A program made the position numbers and the translations under genes. The notes beneath the pieces were generated by a model that searched no databases, was not told where the DNA came from, and worked only from the letters and a program-made list of their open reading frames with translations. This document shows positions 43,226-52,331 of a stretch of DNA of 64,000 nucleotides, piece after piece (positions within the stretch are counted from its first letter, which is position 1; each line of letters begins with the position of its first letter). Source of the DNA: CBDHDJ01 sp965261645 (GTDB lineage Bacteria > Pseudomonadota > Alphaproteobacteria > SHVV01); the NCBI GenBank assembly GCA_965261645.1, contig CBDHDJ010000003.1, positions 1,364,001 through 1,428,000 on the forward strand, in the 5' to 3' direction.

Positions 43226-43867
43226 TGGGCGTTCGGCGGGATCGCTCGACAGGCACCGAGGCGGCCGGCCGGGATGCATGAGGCGATACCGCTGATGGCT
43301 GGCGCCTCGCAAGGCGGCAACCGGGGTGGGCCGGGCGGATCGGGATCGAGGGACCGGCCGGCGGCGGCCTCGCGGCGCTCAACCGCATGGGCTGTAGCCT
43401 CGGGGCCGTTTCCTTGCCCCCGCGCGGGTTCGTGCCCGAGTACATCGGCCCCGGCCGCATCCTTGAGCGCCGGCCATCGGCAGCAACGCACTCAACGTAA
43501 TTCACACGGTCCCCGGTATCCGCCACGAGGCGTCCGAACGGTTGTTGCCGTCCTCCGCCCGGCCTCGGTGAATTTGCGCCTTTGCGCCGCCGGCCGGCTC
43601 GAACAACTCAACCCGCCATGTTGAGATTTGCAGTCGCCCGGCCCGCGGTTCGGATTCAATCCGGATGCCGGGTCCGCCATCACCGGGGTTGCATGACAGC
43701 AGCAGACGGGAAACGTGGGCACCCCGTTTCCGCACGAACCTGGCCAGCCGCGCGACGCGGCATGGAGAGGCCGGGAGCAGCACGGCAGGGGCGATCCGCG
43801 CGGTGCCCGGCGGAGTCACTTCCTCCAGAATCGCCTCCACCCTGTTTTACAATCCACGGAGAGCCAG
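43226..43867. other. ~640-bp region without a supported gene
   Basis: All open frames here overlap each other and look like GC-rich shadows. There is no clear promoter, terminator or repeat. It could hold regulatory DNA or an unrecognised small gene upstream of 43868. Confidence 0.4.
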
Positions 43868-44182
43868 ATGCTCAAAACCCTCACATCGCACCGTGACGCC
43901 GACGATTTCAACACTGTGCCCGGCGCTTGGCCAGATCCTGACGGGTTCCTGCCGGAAGCCCGGACTGGAGCCCGCGAGGCCGCCGCACGCTTGAAGGATC
44001 TGGCGGAACGCTTCGCCGACCTGCGGAACGCCATCATGCGCCTGCCCGGCAATCCGTCCCGCGGCGAACGCGCCGGGCTCCGCCATCGGCTTCTCCATTT
44101 GGAGAACATGCTCATGAGTGCGAGGGGCAGCCTCGACGACGTCATCATCACCATCATGGACGCGAACGACGCAGCTACCTGA
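43868..44182 (+). CDS. Small helical hypothetical protein
   Basis: 104 residues from ATG 43868, GGAGAG eight bases upstream. 'HRDADDFNTVPGAWPDPDGF' is followed by a long helical part ('AARLKDLAERFADLRNAIMR', 'HRLLHLENMLMSARGSLDDV'). Cytoplasmic and unrecognised. It is followed by another small gene and ssb in the same direction, typical of mobile-island backbone. Confidence 0.55.
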   Translation: MLKTLTSHRDADDFNTVPGAWPDPDGFLPEARTGAREAAARLKDLAERFADLRNAIMRLPGNPSRGERAGLRHRLLHLENMLMSARGSLDDVIITIMDANDAAT

Positions 44183-44368
44183 CGACCCCCGGGACGTCTG
44201 CCCGCGCTCAGAATCTTTCCGGGCAAACCGATGCCACCGAACACTCCGGCCTGCCACGACCAGCGTCCAATGAGAGTTTAAGGAAGCCAAAGAGAACGGC
44301 GACGCGTCCACGGGTAAAGAGAGTTCCCTCCGGGCGGCGTCTCAACCCTATCAAGCGGAGATGGAAAA

Positions 44369-44554
44369 ATGTTCGATCGCATTCAAAGTTCGACCGACTC
44401 CAACGACACCCTTTTCAATCCCGACAGCACACGCGATGCCGACTTCGCCGCACCCCTTCCCGACGCCGGCGCGCTGCTGGCCGAGGTCGGAGTGCCAGCC
44501 CACGCGATCCGTGATCTTCTCGCTTCCCGGACCTGCACCGGCGCGGACGGCTGA
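44369..44554 (+). CDS. Small hypothetical protein
   Basis: 61 residues, ATG 44369 with GGAGAT eight bases upstream. 'DADFAAPLPDAGALLAEVGV' and 'PAHAIRDLLASRTCTGADG'. Acidic, unrecognised. The 186 bases before it show no feature. Confidence 0.45.
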   Translation: MFDRIQSSTDSNDTLFNPDSTRDADFAAPLPDAGALLAEVGVPAHAIRDLLASRTCTGADG

Positions 44555-44662
44555 ATCGAGGAAGAGAAGGGCTTTTAGAGAAAGTGAACGGAGAAGGGAT
44601 CGAGAGAGACCGGGTCCCGTTCGCTAACCCGATGTCATAACCCGGATCATAGGAGATTGATC

Positions 44663-45100
44663 ATGTTCGGACTTAATAACGCACAGTTGATCGGACGCCT
44701 CGGCGCCGACGCCACCATCAGCCGACTCACCAACGGCGGCCGTGTGGCCAACGTCTCGATCGCGACCGACGAGAGTTTCCTCGACAAGAACTCGGGGGAC
44801 AAGGTGGATCGCACCGAGTGGCACCGCATCGTCACCTTCCAGGACGGCCTGGTGGAGATGATGGAGAAGCACGCCAAGAAGGGCCGCCTGGTCTACGTCT
44901 CGGGCAAGCTGCAGACCCGCAAGTGGCGTAAGGACGGCGAGGACAGCGACCGGTTCTCGACCGAGATCCTGCTGGTCCCCGGCGGCAGGGTACAATTCTT
45001 GGACAAACCAAACGGAAACGGTGCCCCGGCAACGAATGGCCATACCGTTCCTATCGCCGAAACCTCCCCGATGGTCGATGACAGCGAGATCCCCTTCTAA
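44663..45100 (+). CDS. ssb: Single-stranded DNA-binding protein
   Basis: 145 residues. ATG 44663 is chosen because AGGAGA lies six bases upstream; a TTG six bases earlier is also in frame. The OB fold is clear: 'NNAQLIGRLGADATISRLTN', 'RVANVSIATDESFLDKNSGD', 'TEWHRIVTFQDGLVEMMEKH' and 'KKGRLVYVSGKLQTRKWRKD'. It ends with the acidic DDSEIPF tip that binds partner proteins. It is shorter and more divergent than a chromosomal SSB, as in plasmid or island copies. It should coat ssDNA during transfer or replication of the island. A terminator follows within 60 bases. Confidence 0.93.
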   Translation: MFGLNNAQLIGRLGADATISRLTNGGRVANVSIATDESFLDKNSGDKVDRTEWHRIVTFQDGLVEMMEKHAKKGRLVYVSGKLQTRKWRKDGEDSDRFSTEILLVPGGRVQFLDKPNGNGAPATNGHTVPIAETSPMVDDSEIPF

Positions 45101-45124
45101 ACGGCCTATGGCCGTGAATGTAAA

Positions 45125-45160
45125 GCCTGCAGGGGTAACTCCCTGCGGGCTTTTATTTTT
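45125..45160 (+). terminator. Rho-independent terminator after ssb
   Basis: GCCTGCAGGG, loop, CCCTGCGGGC, then TTTTATTTTT. It separates ssb from the three-recombinase operon. Confidence 0.85.
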
Positions 45161-45234
45161 CTGAATTTTCATGCTTGACAAGTTTGAGGCTGAGAATCTA
45201 AGTAAGCCGGAACAAGGCAAAAGCGTAAACTTTG

Positions 45235-46479
45235 ATGCCCGAGACCGTCCGACGAATCAACCTTCCTGGCGGCGAAACGCTCCCCGCCCTGGTCGAGTCC
45301 GGTTCGGCCCCTGCACCCGAGCCGATACGGTATGCGATTTCCATTCTCAGAAATGCCGGCCGGGCCGAGAACACGATCGAGGCGCACATGCGTGCGATCG
45401 CGGCAGCCCGTGCGTGGGCCCGATCGAACGGGTTCTCCCTCGAGGCCCGCATGGCCACGGGCTCCGGGCTGGAGGTCCGGGAGGTCGAAAGTCTTTCGCA
45501 TGCACTGAAGGCGGCTCAGGTTCCAAACCGGACAGCGCGCCCGCTCCACGCCAATATTCTGCCGCTTTCCGGATCGGGCAAGGAGGCGCATCGACGCCTT
45601 TCCCACGACCACGATGAGATGCTGGAGCCCCAGACCGGCGCCAACCGTGTCCGGTTCGTCGCCGCCTATCTCGAATGGCTTGCAAGCCACAGCCGTGCCG
45701 CCGGATCGCAGCACCTCCTTCGCGACACCATCAAGGCTTTGAACGCCCGGGCGAAGGCCGGGACGCGTCAACCGGCCGAGCCCAGGAAAGGCCTGTCACC
45801 GGAACAGCGCGACCGGCTATTCGCCGTCATCGATCCGTCCTCGCCGGACAACCCGTTCCGGAGCGAGGCGGTGCGCTATCGCAACCTTGCCGTGGTTGCC
45901 TGCCTTGACCAAACCGGCATGCGCAGGGGCGAGCTTTCCGGGCTGAAGATCCCCGACATCGACTTCGGCAAGCTGAGGATCTCGATCCATCGGCGCCCTC
46001 CCGATCCCCGGGACCCGCGCCAGGAGAAGCCGAAGACCAAGACCGGCGCGCGGCCGGTGCCGATCAGGCCGGAGCTGGCGGACATCCTCTTTGCCTACCT
46101 CTCGGTCTGGCGGCGGGCCGAACCCGCTGCCCGGATGCATGGCTATGTCTTCGTCTCGCACGGGGGGCGCAGGCCGGGCGCGCCGTTGAGCCCGAGAAGC
46201 GTGGGCAAGATCTTCGATGCTCTCGAACGGGTTCTCGGCTTCGATCTCCATCCGCACATACTGCGCCACACCTGGAACGACAGGTTCTCGGCCGCGATCG
46301 ATCGCAAGACGGGGCGTGGCGATCGCACCCCCGAGGCGAGCGAGGAGCGTATCCGCAACTTTCTGATGGGATGGAGTCCCGATTCGAAGATGGCGGCGGT
46401 CTACACGCGCCGTCACGTCGAACGGGCGGCCGAGGCCGCCCTGAGAGGCATGCACCAAGGATTGTTCGAGGGTGAGTAG
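45235..46479 (+). CDS. ginA: Tyrosine recombinase, first of three (GinA-like)
   Basis: 414 residues from ATG 45235; an in-frame TTG lies directly before it. Catalytic elements of the tyrosine recombinase family: arginine in 'CLDQTGMRRGELSGLKIPDI', His-x-x-Arg in 'DLHPHILRHTWNDRF', and the nucleophilic tyrosine in 'SPDSKMAAVYTRRHVERAAE'. The N-terminal 200 residues hold the core-binding region ('AENTIEAHMRAIAAARAWAR'). The stop overlaps the start of the second recombinase. Three overlapping recombinases followed by a small coiled-coil gene match the ginABCD operon of GInt islands, where all four are needed for integration and excision. Assigned on architecture. Confidence 0.8.
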   Translation: MPETVRRINLPGGETLPALVESGSAPAPEPIRYAISILRNAGRAENTIEAHMRAIAAARAWARSNGFSLEARMATGSGLEVREVESLSHALKAAQVPNRTARPLHANILPLSGSGKEAHRRLSHDHDEMLEPQTGANRVRFVAAYLEWLASHSRAAGSQHLLRDTIKALNARAKAGTRQPAEPRKGLSPEQRDRLFAVIDPSSPDNPFRSEAVRYRNLAVVACLDQTGMRRGELSGLKIPDIDFGKLRISIHRRPPDPRDPRQEKPKTKTGARPVPIRPELADILFAYLSVWRRAEPAARMHGYVFVSHGGRRPGAPLSPRSVGKIFDALERVLGFDLHPHILRHTWNDRFSAAIDRKTGRGDRTPEASEERIRNFLMGWSPDSKMAAVYTRRHVERAAEAALRGMHQGLFEGE

Positions 46480-47959
46480 TCCGGGCGGATTGCAGCCTGC
46501 CGGGCCTCCGCGAGCTCGCGGCATCCATGCGGGGTTCGAACCGGCCAGCGACATCTGGAGGATCGTTCTGGAGAAGGGCGTGACCCACATCTACTTCAAG
46601 CCGATACGAGACCATTGGGGCGATCGGCACGCCGACAACGCCAAGCAAGCCGCCCTTGCCTATATGGAAGATCGGTCCCCCGACACCGTGAACGGGGCCG
46701 TCGGCGCCCTCGCAAGAATGGCGCGCCATGTCCCTGTTGGCGGCACAGTCTCCGCGGCCGCTCTCATGGACTACCGCTCCCTGCTCCCGCGCGAGCAACT
46801 GCACTATCTGGGCCACATCGCGGCGTTCCTGAAGTTCTGGGTCGCACGCGGCTACACCGGGGTCGACCGCGACGTGCTGCAGTTCTTCAACAGCATCAAG
46901 ATACCTGGAAACGCCAAGGGCGCCGCCGTTCGCACCCACCACCCCACAAAGGGTCCCTTCACGGATCTGGAGCTGCAGGGAATTACGCTGGCGGCGCGCG
47001 ACGCGCATCGCTCCGGCGTTGTCAGCAAGCAGGACTTCGCAATCCTTCTCACGCTGACCGCGACGGGGTCCCGGCCCGGGCAAGTGTCGATGCTCGTTTG
47101 CGGGGATCTGCTGCCACCTGGGCGTGGCTCATCCGCAGCTCGCCTCCTGGTGCCGTCTCTCAAGAAAAGAACCAGCAAGCGCCTCACACGCGAGCGGGTC
47201 ATCCCTGGCGAGCTCGCCGTTCTGCTGAAGGAACTCGTCGAAGAACGATGCCGCGACGAGCGCTTCCGGGGCATTCCCGTTGACCGGCGTCCGATCCTTG
47301 CCGTCGAGGCGACCGCCTTCGCATCGCTCGTGGACGCGCACATCGGCAGGTGCGGTGTCCGCTGCGCTCTGGAGCGGATCCAGAGGGCGCTCGGCCTTCG
47401 GTCGGCGCGCACCGGCGCTCTCATACACCTGGCGCCTCGGCGGTTCAGGAGCACTCTCGGGACGCGTGCCGCTGATGCGGGACACCCTCCTGTTCTGATC
47501 GCTCACCTTCTCGACCACAGCGATCTCCAGCATGTCGGCGTGTATGTGGAGTCGCGCGCTTCGATCCAGGACCGCATGGACGCCGCCCTTCATGGCCGGG
47601 CAGAGCCGCTGGCCGGGTTGTTCAGGGGCGCGATCGTTACGGACGAGGCGACATCCGGTGTCGTGGAAGCGCCGTCGCGACGCGTCGCGGCCGCCGTTGG
47701 CAGAGGCGTGGGAACCTGTGCAGGTCCGCGCAGCTGCGTCCGGCTGGCGCCGCTCGCATGCTACACCTGCGCCGCGTTCCGTCCCTGGCGCGATGCACCG
47801 CACGAGGAACTGCTTCAGTCCCTGGTAGACGAGCGCAAGGCGCTTCTAGCGGATGCCGTCTCCCCGCAGGTCGCCAGTGCGAACGACGCAACGATCATGG
47901 CCATTGCGGAAGTCGCCGATCGTTGCCGCGCGATGCAGACGGGGGCGCCCCATGGGTGA
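46472..47959 (+). CDS. ginB: Tyrosine recombinase, second of three (GinB-like)
   Basis: 495 residues from GTG 46472, overlapping the ginA stop by 8 bp. Arginine motif 'TLTATGSRPGQVSMLVCGDL', 'HLAPRRFRSTLGTRAADAGH' as the HxxR region, tyrosine in 'LLDHSDLQHVGVYVESRASI'. The C-terminal 100 residues are extra and include a Cys cluster ('GTCAGPRSCVRLAPLACYTC'), probably a metal-binding element. Its last codons overlap the ginC start. Best explained as the second integrase of a GInt operon. RIT-type recombinase trios are the main alternative. Confidence 0.8.
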   Translation: MSSPGGLQPAGPPRARGIHAGFEPASDIWRIVLEKGVTHIYFKPIRDHWGDRHADNAKQAALAYMEDRSPDTVNGAVGALARMARHVPVGGTVSAAALMDYRSLLPREQLHYLGHIAAFLKFWVARGYTGVDRDVLQFFNSIKIPGNAKGAAVRTHHPTKGPFTDLELQGITLAARDAHRSGVVSKQDFAILLTLTATGSRPGQVSMLVCGDLLPPGRGSSAARLLVPSLKKRTSKRLTRERVIPGELAVLLKELVEERCRDERFRGIPVDRRPILAVEATAFASLVDAHIGRCGVRCALERIQRALGLRSARTGALIHLAPRRFRSTLGTRAADAGHPPVLIAHLLDHSDLQHVGVYVESRASIQDRMDAALHGRAEPLAGLFRGAIVTDEATSGVVEAPSRRVAAAVGRGVGTCAGPRSCVRLAPLACYTCAAFRPWRDAPHEELLQSLVDERKALLADAVSPQVASANDATIMAIAEVADRCRAMQTGAPHG

Positions 47960-50006
47960 GTTCGCGCTCTTCCAGCCGCGGGAGGCGTTCGACGCCAAGA
48001 CCAGGCTCGCCGGGTTCATCCGTCATGCGCGCGAGGACCTCGCAGTCTTCGGCGCCGGCCTCGACTGGGATGCGCCGGCATGGCAACTGCGCGGCGTCGC
48101 CAGGGTATCGGGCCGCAGTAAGAATGTGCTTCGCGTGAACTGGGGCCATCCCTTGAAAAAGTCCCCGGCATCGAACGCGGGCTACGCGCCGCTCGATGGC
48201 CGGAACGTCGACTTCTTCAAGGCATACCTGCGCTACAGGTATGGGCTTGCCCCACAGATGAACCCTCAGCTGATGCTCTCGGCGATGCGGCATCTCGACA
48301 AGGCTCTCGCCGAGGCCGGCAAATCGATTGCCGACGCGCGCCCCGACGACTTCAACGCTGCCGCCGCAGCCTGCCGGTCCCACTACAGCGCTCAAACCTC
48401 GTATCGCGCCGGACTGCAGCTTGAAGCGATCGCAGGCTTTCTCGACGATCACGGCCTCGTCGCGCGGCCTCTCGTCTGGACCTGCCCCATCAGGCGGCCG
48501 ACGAACTTCGATCGCATCGGGGTCGAGCGCGAGCGGACCCGGGCCCGGAAACTTCCCTCCGAACGCGCCATTGCCGCACTTGGAGAAGCCTACCGCTGCG
48601 CCCGGCATCCGATGGAAGTGATTGCCGTATCCGCGTATGCCCTCCTGCTCGCCACGCACAGCCGCATCTCCGAGCTGCACCGGCTCGATGCCTACGATTG
48701 CGAGGTCGAGTTCATCGAGGACGGCAAGCAGCGTTACGGCCTGCGCTGGTATCCGTCGAAGGGCGGGGAACCTGAGACGCGCTGGATCCCGAGCGCTTTC
48801 GTGCCGCTGGCAAGAGACGCGCTGAAGCGCATTCGCGACGTCACCGAGCCCGCCCGCGAACTTGCGCGCAGGTACATGGCCGGCGAGGCCATTCTTCCGC
48901 AGGACGATCCGGACGATCCATGCGCCCGCGACCGCTACATCAGCATGCAAACCCTCGGAACAGTCACCAATGCGAAGGACACCCTTGCCACACTCCACAG
49001 AAACGGATTCGATCTCTGCTGGGAGTTGGCAGAAAGCCTGGGCGTTCCGCTCACCAGGAACGCCAGGCTTTACCTCCGCACGCCGATCGAGCAGGGCTTT
49101 CGGGCGGAGCTCCCGGAAGGCTTCCCGCTCGCGGACCCCAAATCCGGTCTCCGATACGACCGCGCCTTGCTCGTATGCACCGCCGGCGTGATCCAGCGAT
49201 CGAGCCACATCTTCTGGCGACTTTCCTGTATCCCGTCCGACGCCGTCGAGCGCGCCATGAACGGGAACAACAGCCCAAGCCGTCGCAAAGCTGGATTGTT
49301 CGAGCGTCTCGGTCTGGTGGACGACGATGGCGAGACCGTCCGCATCACGCCTCACCAACTGCGCCATTACATGACCACGCTCGCGAACGAGGGCAACATG
49401 TCGGAGCTCGACATCGCGAGATGGGCGGGCCGCAAGGATGTCCGGCACAACGCATTCTACGACCACGAAACCGCCGATTCCCTCGTCTCCAAGGCGCGGG
49501 CTCTCGACGAGGACATGTTCGGAAGGCCGATAACGGCAACCCCTCTGCGGCCGGTGACGGCGAGGCAGCTGATCGAGGGCGATCTCGCCGCAGTGCATCT
49601 GACGCGTTACGGCGCCTGCCTACACGACTTTGCGATGTCGCCCTGCCCGATGTACCGCGACTGCCTGAACTGCGCCGAACATGCCTGCGTAAAGGGCGAC
49701 GCGCGAGCGGAGCGGGCCTTGCGGGATCGCCTTGCCGTCATCGAGAGAGCGGTCGCGTCCGCGGAAGAGGCCGCGGCCATCGGCGAAGGCAACTCGGAGA
49801 TCTGGCTGTCCCGCAAGAGGATCGAGCTTGCGCGCCTGCGCCAGCTCGTCGCCCTGATCGACGACGCTGCGATCGAGCCGGGAGCCATCCTGAGGCTGAA
49901 CGACGCGGCCCACTACGGGGTCGGCCGCGACGGGACCGATCCGGCGAAAACCTTGTCCGACCCCGGCTCGGCTCCCGATTCCTCCCCCCGGCTAGGGAAT
50001 CCATGA
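47952..50006 (+). CDS. ginC: Tyrosine recombinase, third of three (GinC-like)
   Basis: 684 residues from ATG 47952, which overlaps the ginB stop (ATGGGTGA). The frame is open 99 bases further upstream, but that part lies inside ginB. 'LLLATHSRISELHRLDAYDC' supplies the arginine, 'RITPHQLRHYMTTLANEGNM' the HxxR, and 'WAGRKDVRHNAFYDHETADS' the tyrosine. A C-terminal 'CLHDFAMSPCPMYRDCLNCA' plus EHAC cysteine-rich segment and a helical tail follow. The long N-terminal region exceeds ordinary integrases and fits GinC. It overlaps no other feature but leads directly into ginD. Confidence 0.8.
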   Translation: MGEFALFQPREAFDAKTRLAGFIRHAREDLAVFGAGLDWDAPAWQLRGVARVSGRSKNVLRVNWGHPLKKSPASNAGYAPLDGRNVDFFKAYLRYRYGLAPQMNPQLMLSAMRHLDKALAEAGKSIADARPDDFNAAAAACRSHYSAQTSYRAGLQLEAIAGFLDDHGLVARPLVWTCPIRRPTNFDRIGVERERTRARKLPSERAIAALGEAYRCARHPMEVIAVSAYALLLATHSRISELHRLDAYDCEVEFIEDGKQRYGLRWYPSKGGEPETRWIPSAFVPLARDALKRIRDVTEPARELARRYMAGEAILPQDDPDDPCARDRYISMQTLGTVTNAKDTLATLHRNGFDLCWELAESLGVPLTRNARLYLRTPIEQGFRAELPEGFPLADPKSGLRYDRALLVCTAGVIQRSSHIFWRLSCIPSDAVERAMNGNNSPSRRKAGLFERLGLVDDDGETVRITPHQLRHYMTTLANEGNMSELDIARWAGRKDVRHNAFYDHETADSLVSKARALDEDMFGRPITATPLRPVTARQLIEGDLAAVHLTRYGACLHDFAMSPCPMYRDCLNCAEHACVKGDARAERALRDRLAVIERAVASAEEAAAIGEGNSEIWLSRKRIELARLRQLVALIDDAAIEPGAILRLNDAAHYGVGRDGTDPAKTLSDPGSAPDSSPRLGNP

Positions 50007-50007
50007 C

Positions 50008-50427
50008 ATGGCCCGGCACCTCACCGAGAACAACATCGAAATGCTCACCAGAACCATCGGCACACTCGAGATGGCTACATGGGACGCGGTCGTGAAGCTG
50101 GCGCGACAACGGCTCGGTCACGCGTACTCGCGCCAGGCGCTGTCCCGGCATGCGCGGATAAGGATCGCACTCGCAGCCCGCAAGGAGCAGCTCAGACGCA
50201 GCGGAGCACGGCGGCGCCCAAGACCCAAGACGGACACCGAAGCGGCCCTCCTCCACCGCATCGACTCCCTGGAAGCGGACCTCTCCCGGCTTCGGGCCGA
50301 GAACGAGGCGATGACGACCCAGTTCGCCATCTGGGCCCACAACACGCACGTTCTCGGCATTCCCGACCACCGGCTGGATACTCCGCTTCAGCCGGTCGAT
50401 CGCGATTACAGCGAGCGTGACACATGA
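50008..50427 (+). CDS. ginD: Small coiled-coil protein of the recombinase operon (GinD-like)
   Basis: 139 residues. ATG 50008 is one base after the ginC stop; ATG 50003 would be in another frame. 'TWDAVVKLARQRLGHAYSRQ' and 'ALSRHARIRIALAARKEQLR' look like a helix-loop-helix DNA-binding part. 'LLHRIDSLEADLSRLRAENE' is a clear coiled coil. The size and position match the fourth, accessory gene of GInt operons. In GInts the cargo lies downstream of this gene. Confidence 0.75.
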   Translation: MARHLTENNIEMLTRTIGTLEMATWDAVVKLARQRLGHAYSRQALSRHARIRIALAARKEQLRRSGARRRPRPKTDTEAALLHRIDSLEADLSRLRAENEAMTTQFAIWAHNTHVLGIPDHRLDTPLQPVDRDYSERDT

Positions 50428-50587
50428 GCAGGGGCAGCGGCGCAGCGCGCGGCCGGCAGGCGGTGACGATGCGTCCGATCTGCCGTTCTAGGCGTGACAC
50501 TCACCATCTCCTCCCAACTGGGCCGTCGCCTCGCGCGCCGGCCCCTCCTTCTTGGCCTGCAAACATCGCCGATGCGAACGACAAAAG

Positions 50588-50636
50588 TGTAAAGAATACC
50601 CCCCTCATCGGGGCGATCCTGACCGCATTCTTTACA
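50588..50636. other. 10-bp inverted repeat downstream of ginD (possible recombination or terminator site)
   Basis: TGTAAAGAAT at 50588-50597 and ATTCTTTACA at 50627-50636 flank a 29-base centre that itself holds CCCCCTCATCGGGG. It is AT-rich against its surroundings and lies 160 bases after the last recombinase gene. The rest of 50428-50760 shows nothing else. Confidence 0.4.
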
Positions 50637-50761
50637 TAAGACCCACACACGAGGGTACCTGAGCACCAAAAACTCGTTGAGATTCAATCTACTCACTCAA
50701 ACATTACACGGCCCAAGGGCCTTTAACCGTTCTAGGAGGGTTTCCTCCCCCCGCACACCCC

Positions 50762-50804
50762 AAGGCCGGTTCCCGCCAAGTTGGCGTGGGACCGGCCTTT
50801 CTTT
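50762..50804 (+). terminator. Strong hairpin terminator, first of a near-identical pair
   Basis: AAGGCCGGTtCCCGCC, short loop, GGCGtGGGACCGGCCTT, then TCTTTA. It is very similar to the hairpin at 52286-52331. The 550 bases from here to the DUF2493 start hold no supported gene. Confidence 0.75.
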
Positions 50805-51356
50805 ATGTAGCCCTCTTCGAGTCCAGGAAAAGCCTCCATACCGGAAGCGCTGGGCGAACGCGCCTCAAACCTTCTTCTGTACCGCTTTGTGGAACGCGGC
50901 ATTCCCTCAATCGTAATCGCTCACGCCCACTCTGAATTTAATGACGACCTCATTGCCTTCGAGGAAGAAACTCTCGCGGCCCGGATCGCCCCCCTTATTG
51001 CAAGTACCAAGTCTGCGGCAACGGGGGAAGAGGGGGGTGGGAGTGGGAGAATAATCACCCCGTCATGATGTCTCATTGTGTCACACGTTCTCACTGCGCC
51101 AACCCCTGCGGGGTCCTCTACTCCGCTCACGCTCCGTTACGGCGATAGCGCGCAATGCCACGCCGCTGGGCGGCTAGCGCCTGTGGAATGCGCGACCGTG
51201 GCTCGCTCGCTGCGCTCCCTGTGCCCGCACCACTCGCGCATTCCTCCAGCGCAGGCATTCCGGCAATCGTGGCTCCGCTGCGAGCGCGTGAAACAATGAG
51301 CCATCACCACGGGGCGTCCCGCCTCGGAGGATAGATGCATTTCATTGGAGACAATC

Positions 51357-52274
51357 ATGCAGAACTTCATCAGCACCGAAACGTCATCGCAGACCGCAAT
51401 GGCTTGCGAACAGGCCGCCCTGTTCGGCACAACCCCTGGTCCCGACGAGTTCGACAATCGCGAGATCTGGAACGAGGAAGAGGCCCTTGCCGGGATCGAG
51501 GAAGCGATCCACATCCTGGCCGGCGCCGTCGCACCGGACGGCACCCAGCTCGCCGACGAACGCGAGAGCCTGCTCTGGGGTTTCGTCAATGCACTGCACG
51601 CCCAGGTCCAGCGTCTTGACCGCGGCATCGACAAGATCGCGCCCGAGATGAAAGACCTCGGCCAGGAACAGGACGGCTCCGAGATCAAATCGCGCGAACT
51701 GGAACTTCTTACCGACCGGGTCCAGAACCTCGGTGATCGCCGCGATGCCTTCGAGGCCATGCGCGACCTCGCCGCCGAGGGATACCGCACCGAGACCGGC
51801 GATACCTGGCGCCCGCGCAACGGATCGCACAGCAGCCAGACCGGCAAACTCACCTCAGCCGCCATCGATGCCCGCGACTACATGCGCGCCCGCAAGGACC
51901 GCGAGACCATCGCACATCTGCCCGAGGGCACACTGGTCGCCTTCACCGGCGGCAAGGACTTTGACGACGTCACTGCCATCTGGCGCTCCCTCGACAGCAT
52001 CAAGATCAAGTACCATGACATGGTCCTGCTGCACGGCGGCGGACCCGGCGCGGAGAAGATCGCGGCAAGCTGGGCCGAGAAGAACGGCGTTCACCAGGTC
52101 GTCTGCAAACCCGACTGGGGTCGCGACGGCAAGGCCGCGCCCTTCCGGCGAAACGACGTCCTGCTGAACTTCCTGCCGAAGGGCCTCGTCGCCTTCCCTG
52201 GATCGGGCATCACCAACAATATGATCGACAAGGCACGCAAGGTCGGAATCCCCGTCCTGCTCGCCGCCGTGTAG
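51357..52274 (+). CDS. DUF2493 (SLOG-type Rossmann) protein
   Basis: 305 residues from ATG 51357, with GGAGACA upstream; the open frame begins 12 bases earlier. The N-terminal 170 residues are acidic and helical ('NREIWNEEEALAGIEEAIHI', 'LGFRQ'-free). The C-terminal 120 residues are the DUF2493 domain: 'TLVAFTGGKDFDDVTAIWRS', 'DMVLLHGGGPGAEKIAASWA', 'PFRRNDVLLNFLPKGLVAFP' and 'GSGITNNMIDKARKVGIPV'. This DprA-like Rossmann fold is predicted to bind nucleotides or nucleic-acid ends. The gene is a regular neighbour of ssb and MobF relaxase genes on alphaproteobacterial mobile DNA. Monocistronic between two terminators. Confidence 0.85.
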   Translation: MQNFISTETSSQTAMACEQAALFGTTPGPDEFDNREIWNEEEALAGIEEAIHILAGAVAPDGTQLADERESLLWGFVNALHAQVQRLDRGIDKIAPEMKDLGQEQDGSEIKSRELELLTDRVQNLGDRRDAFEAMRDLAAEGYRTETGDTWRPRNGSHSSQTGKLTSAAIDARDYMRARKDRETIAHLPEGTLVAFTGGKDFDDVTAIWRSLDSIKIKYHDMVLLHGGGPGAEKIAASWAEKNGVHQVVCKPDWGRDGKAAPFRRNDVLLNFLPKGLVAFPGSGITNNMIDKARKVGIPVLLAAV

Positions 52275-52285
52275 CGGCACCCTTC

Positions 52286-52331
52286 AAAGGCCGGTCCCCG
52301 CCACCACTCGGTGCGGGACCGGCCTATTTTT
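52286..52331 (+). terminator. Terminator of the DUF2493 gene, second of the near-identical pair
   Basis: AAAGGCCGGTCCCCGC, 12-base loop, GCGGGACCGGCC, then TATTTTTT. It begins 12 bases after the stop. Confidence 0.85.

Noticed and set aside
47895..49598. 567-aa minus-strand ORF opposite ginC
   Set aside because: Antisense to a protein with clear recombinase motifs. It arises from GC-rich codon bias.
45235..50006. RIT (recombinase-in-trio) element
   Set aside because: RIT trios lack the fourth coiled-coil gene and have shorter, more uniform recombinases. The sizes and the fourth gene fit GInt better, although a phylogeny would be needed to exclude RIT.
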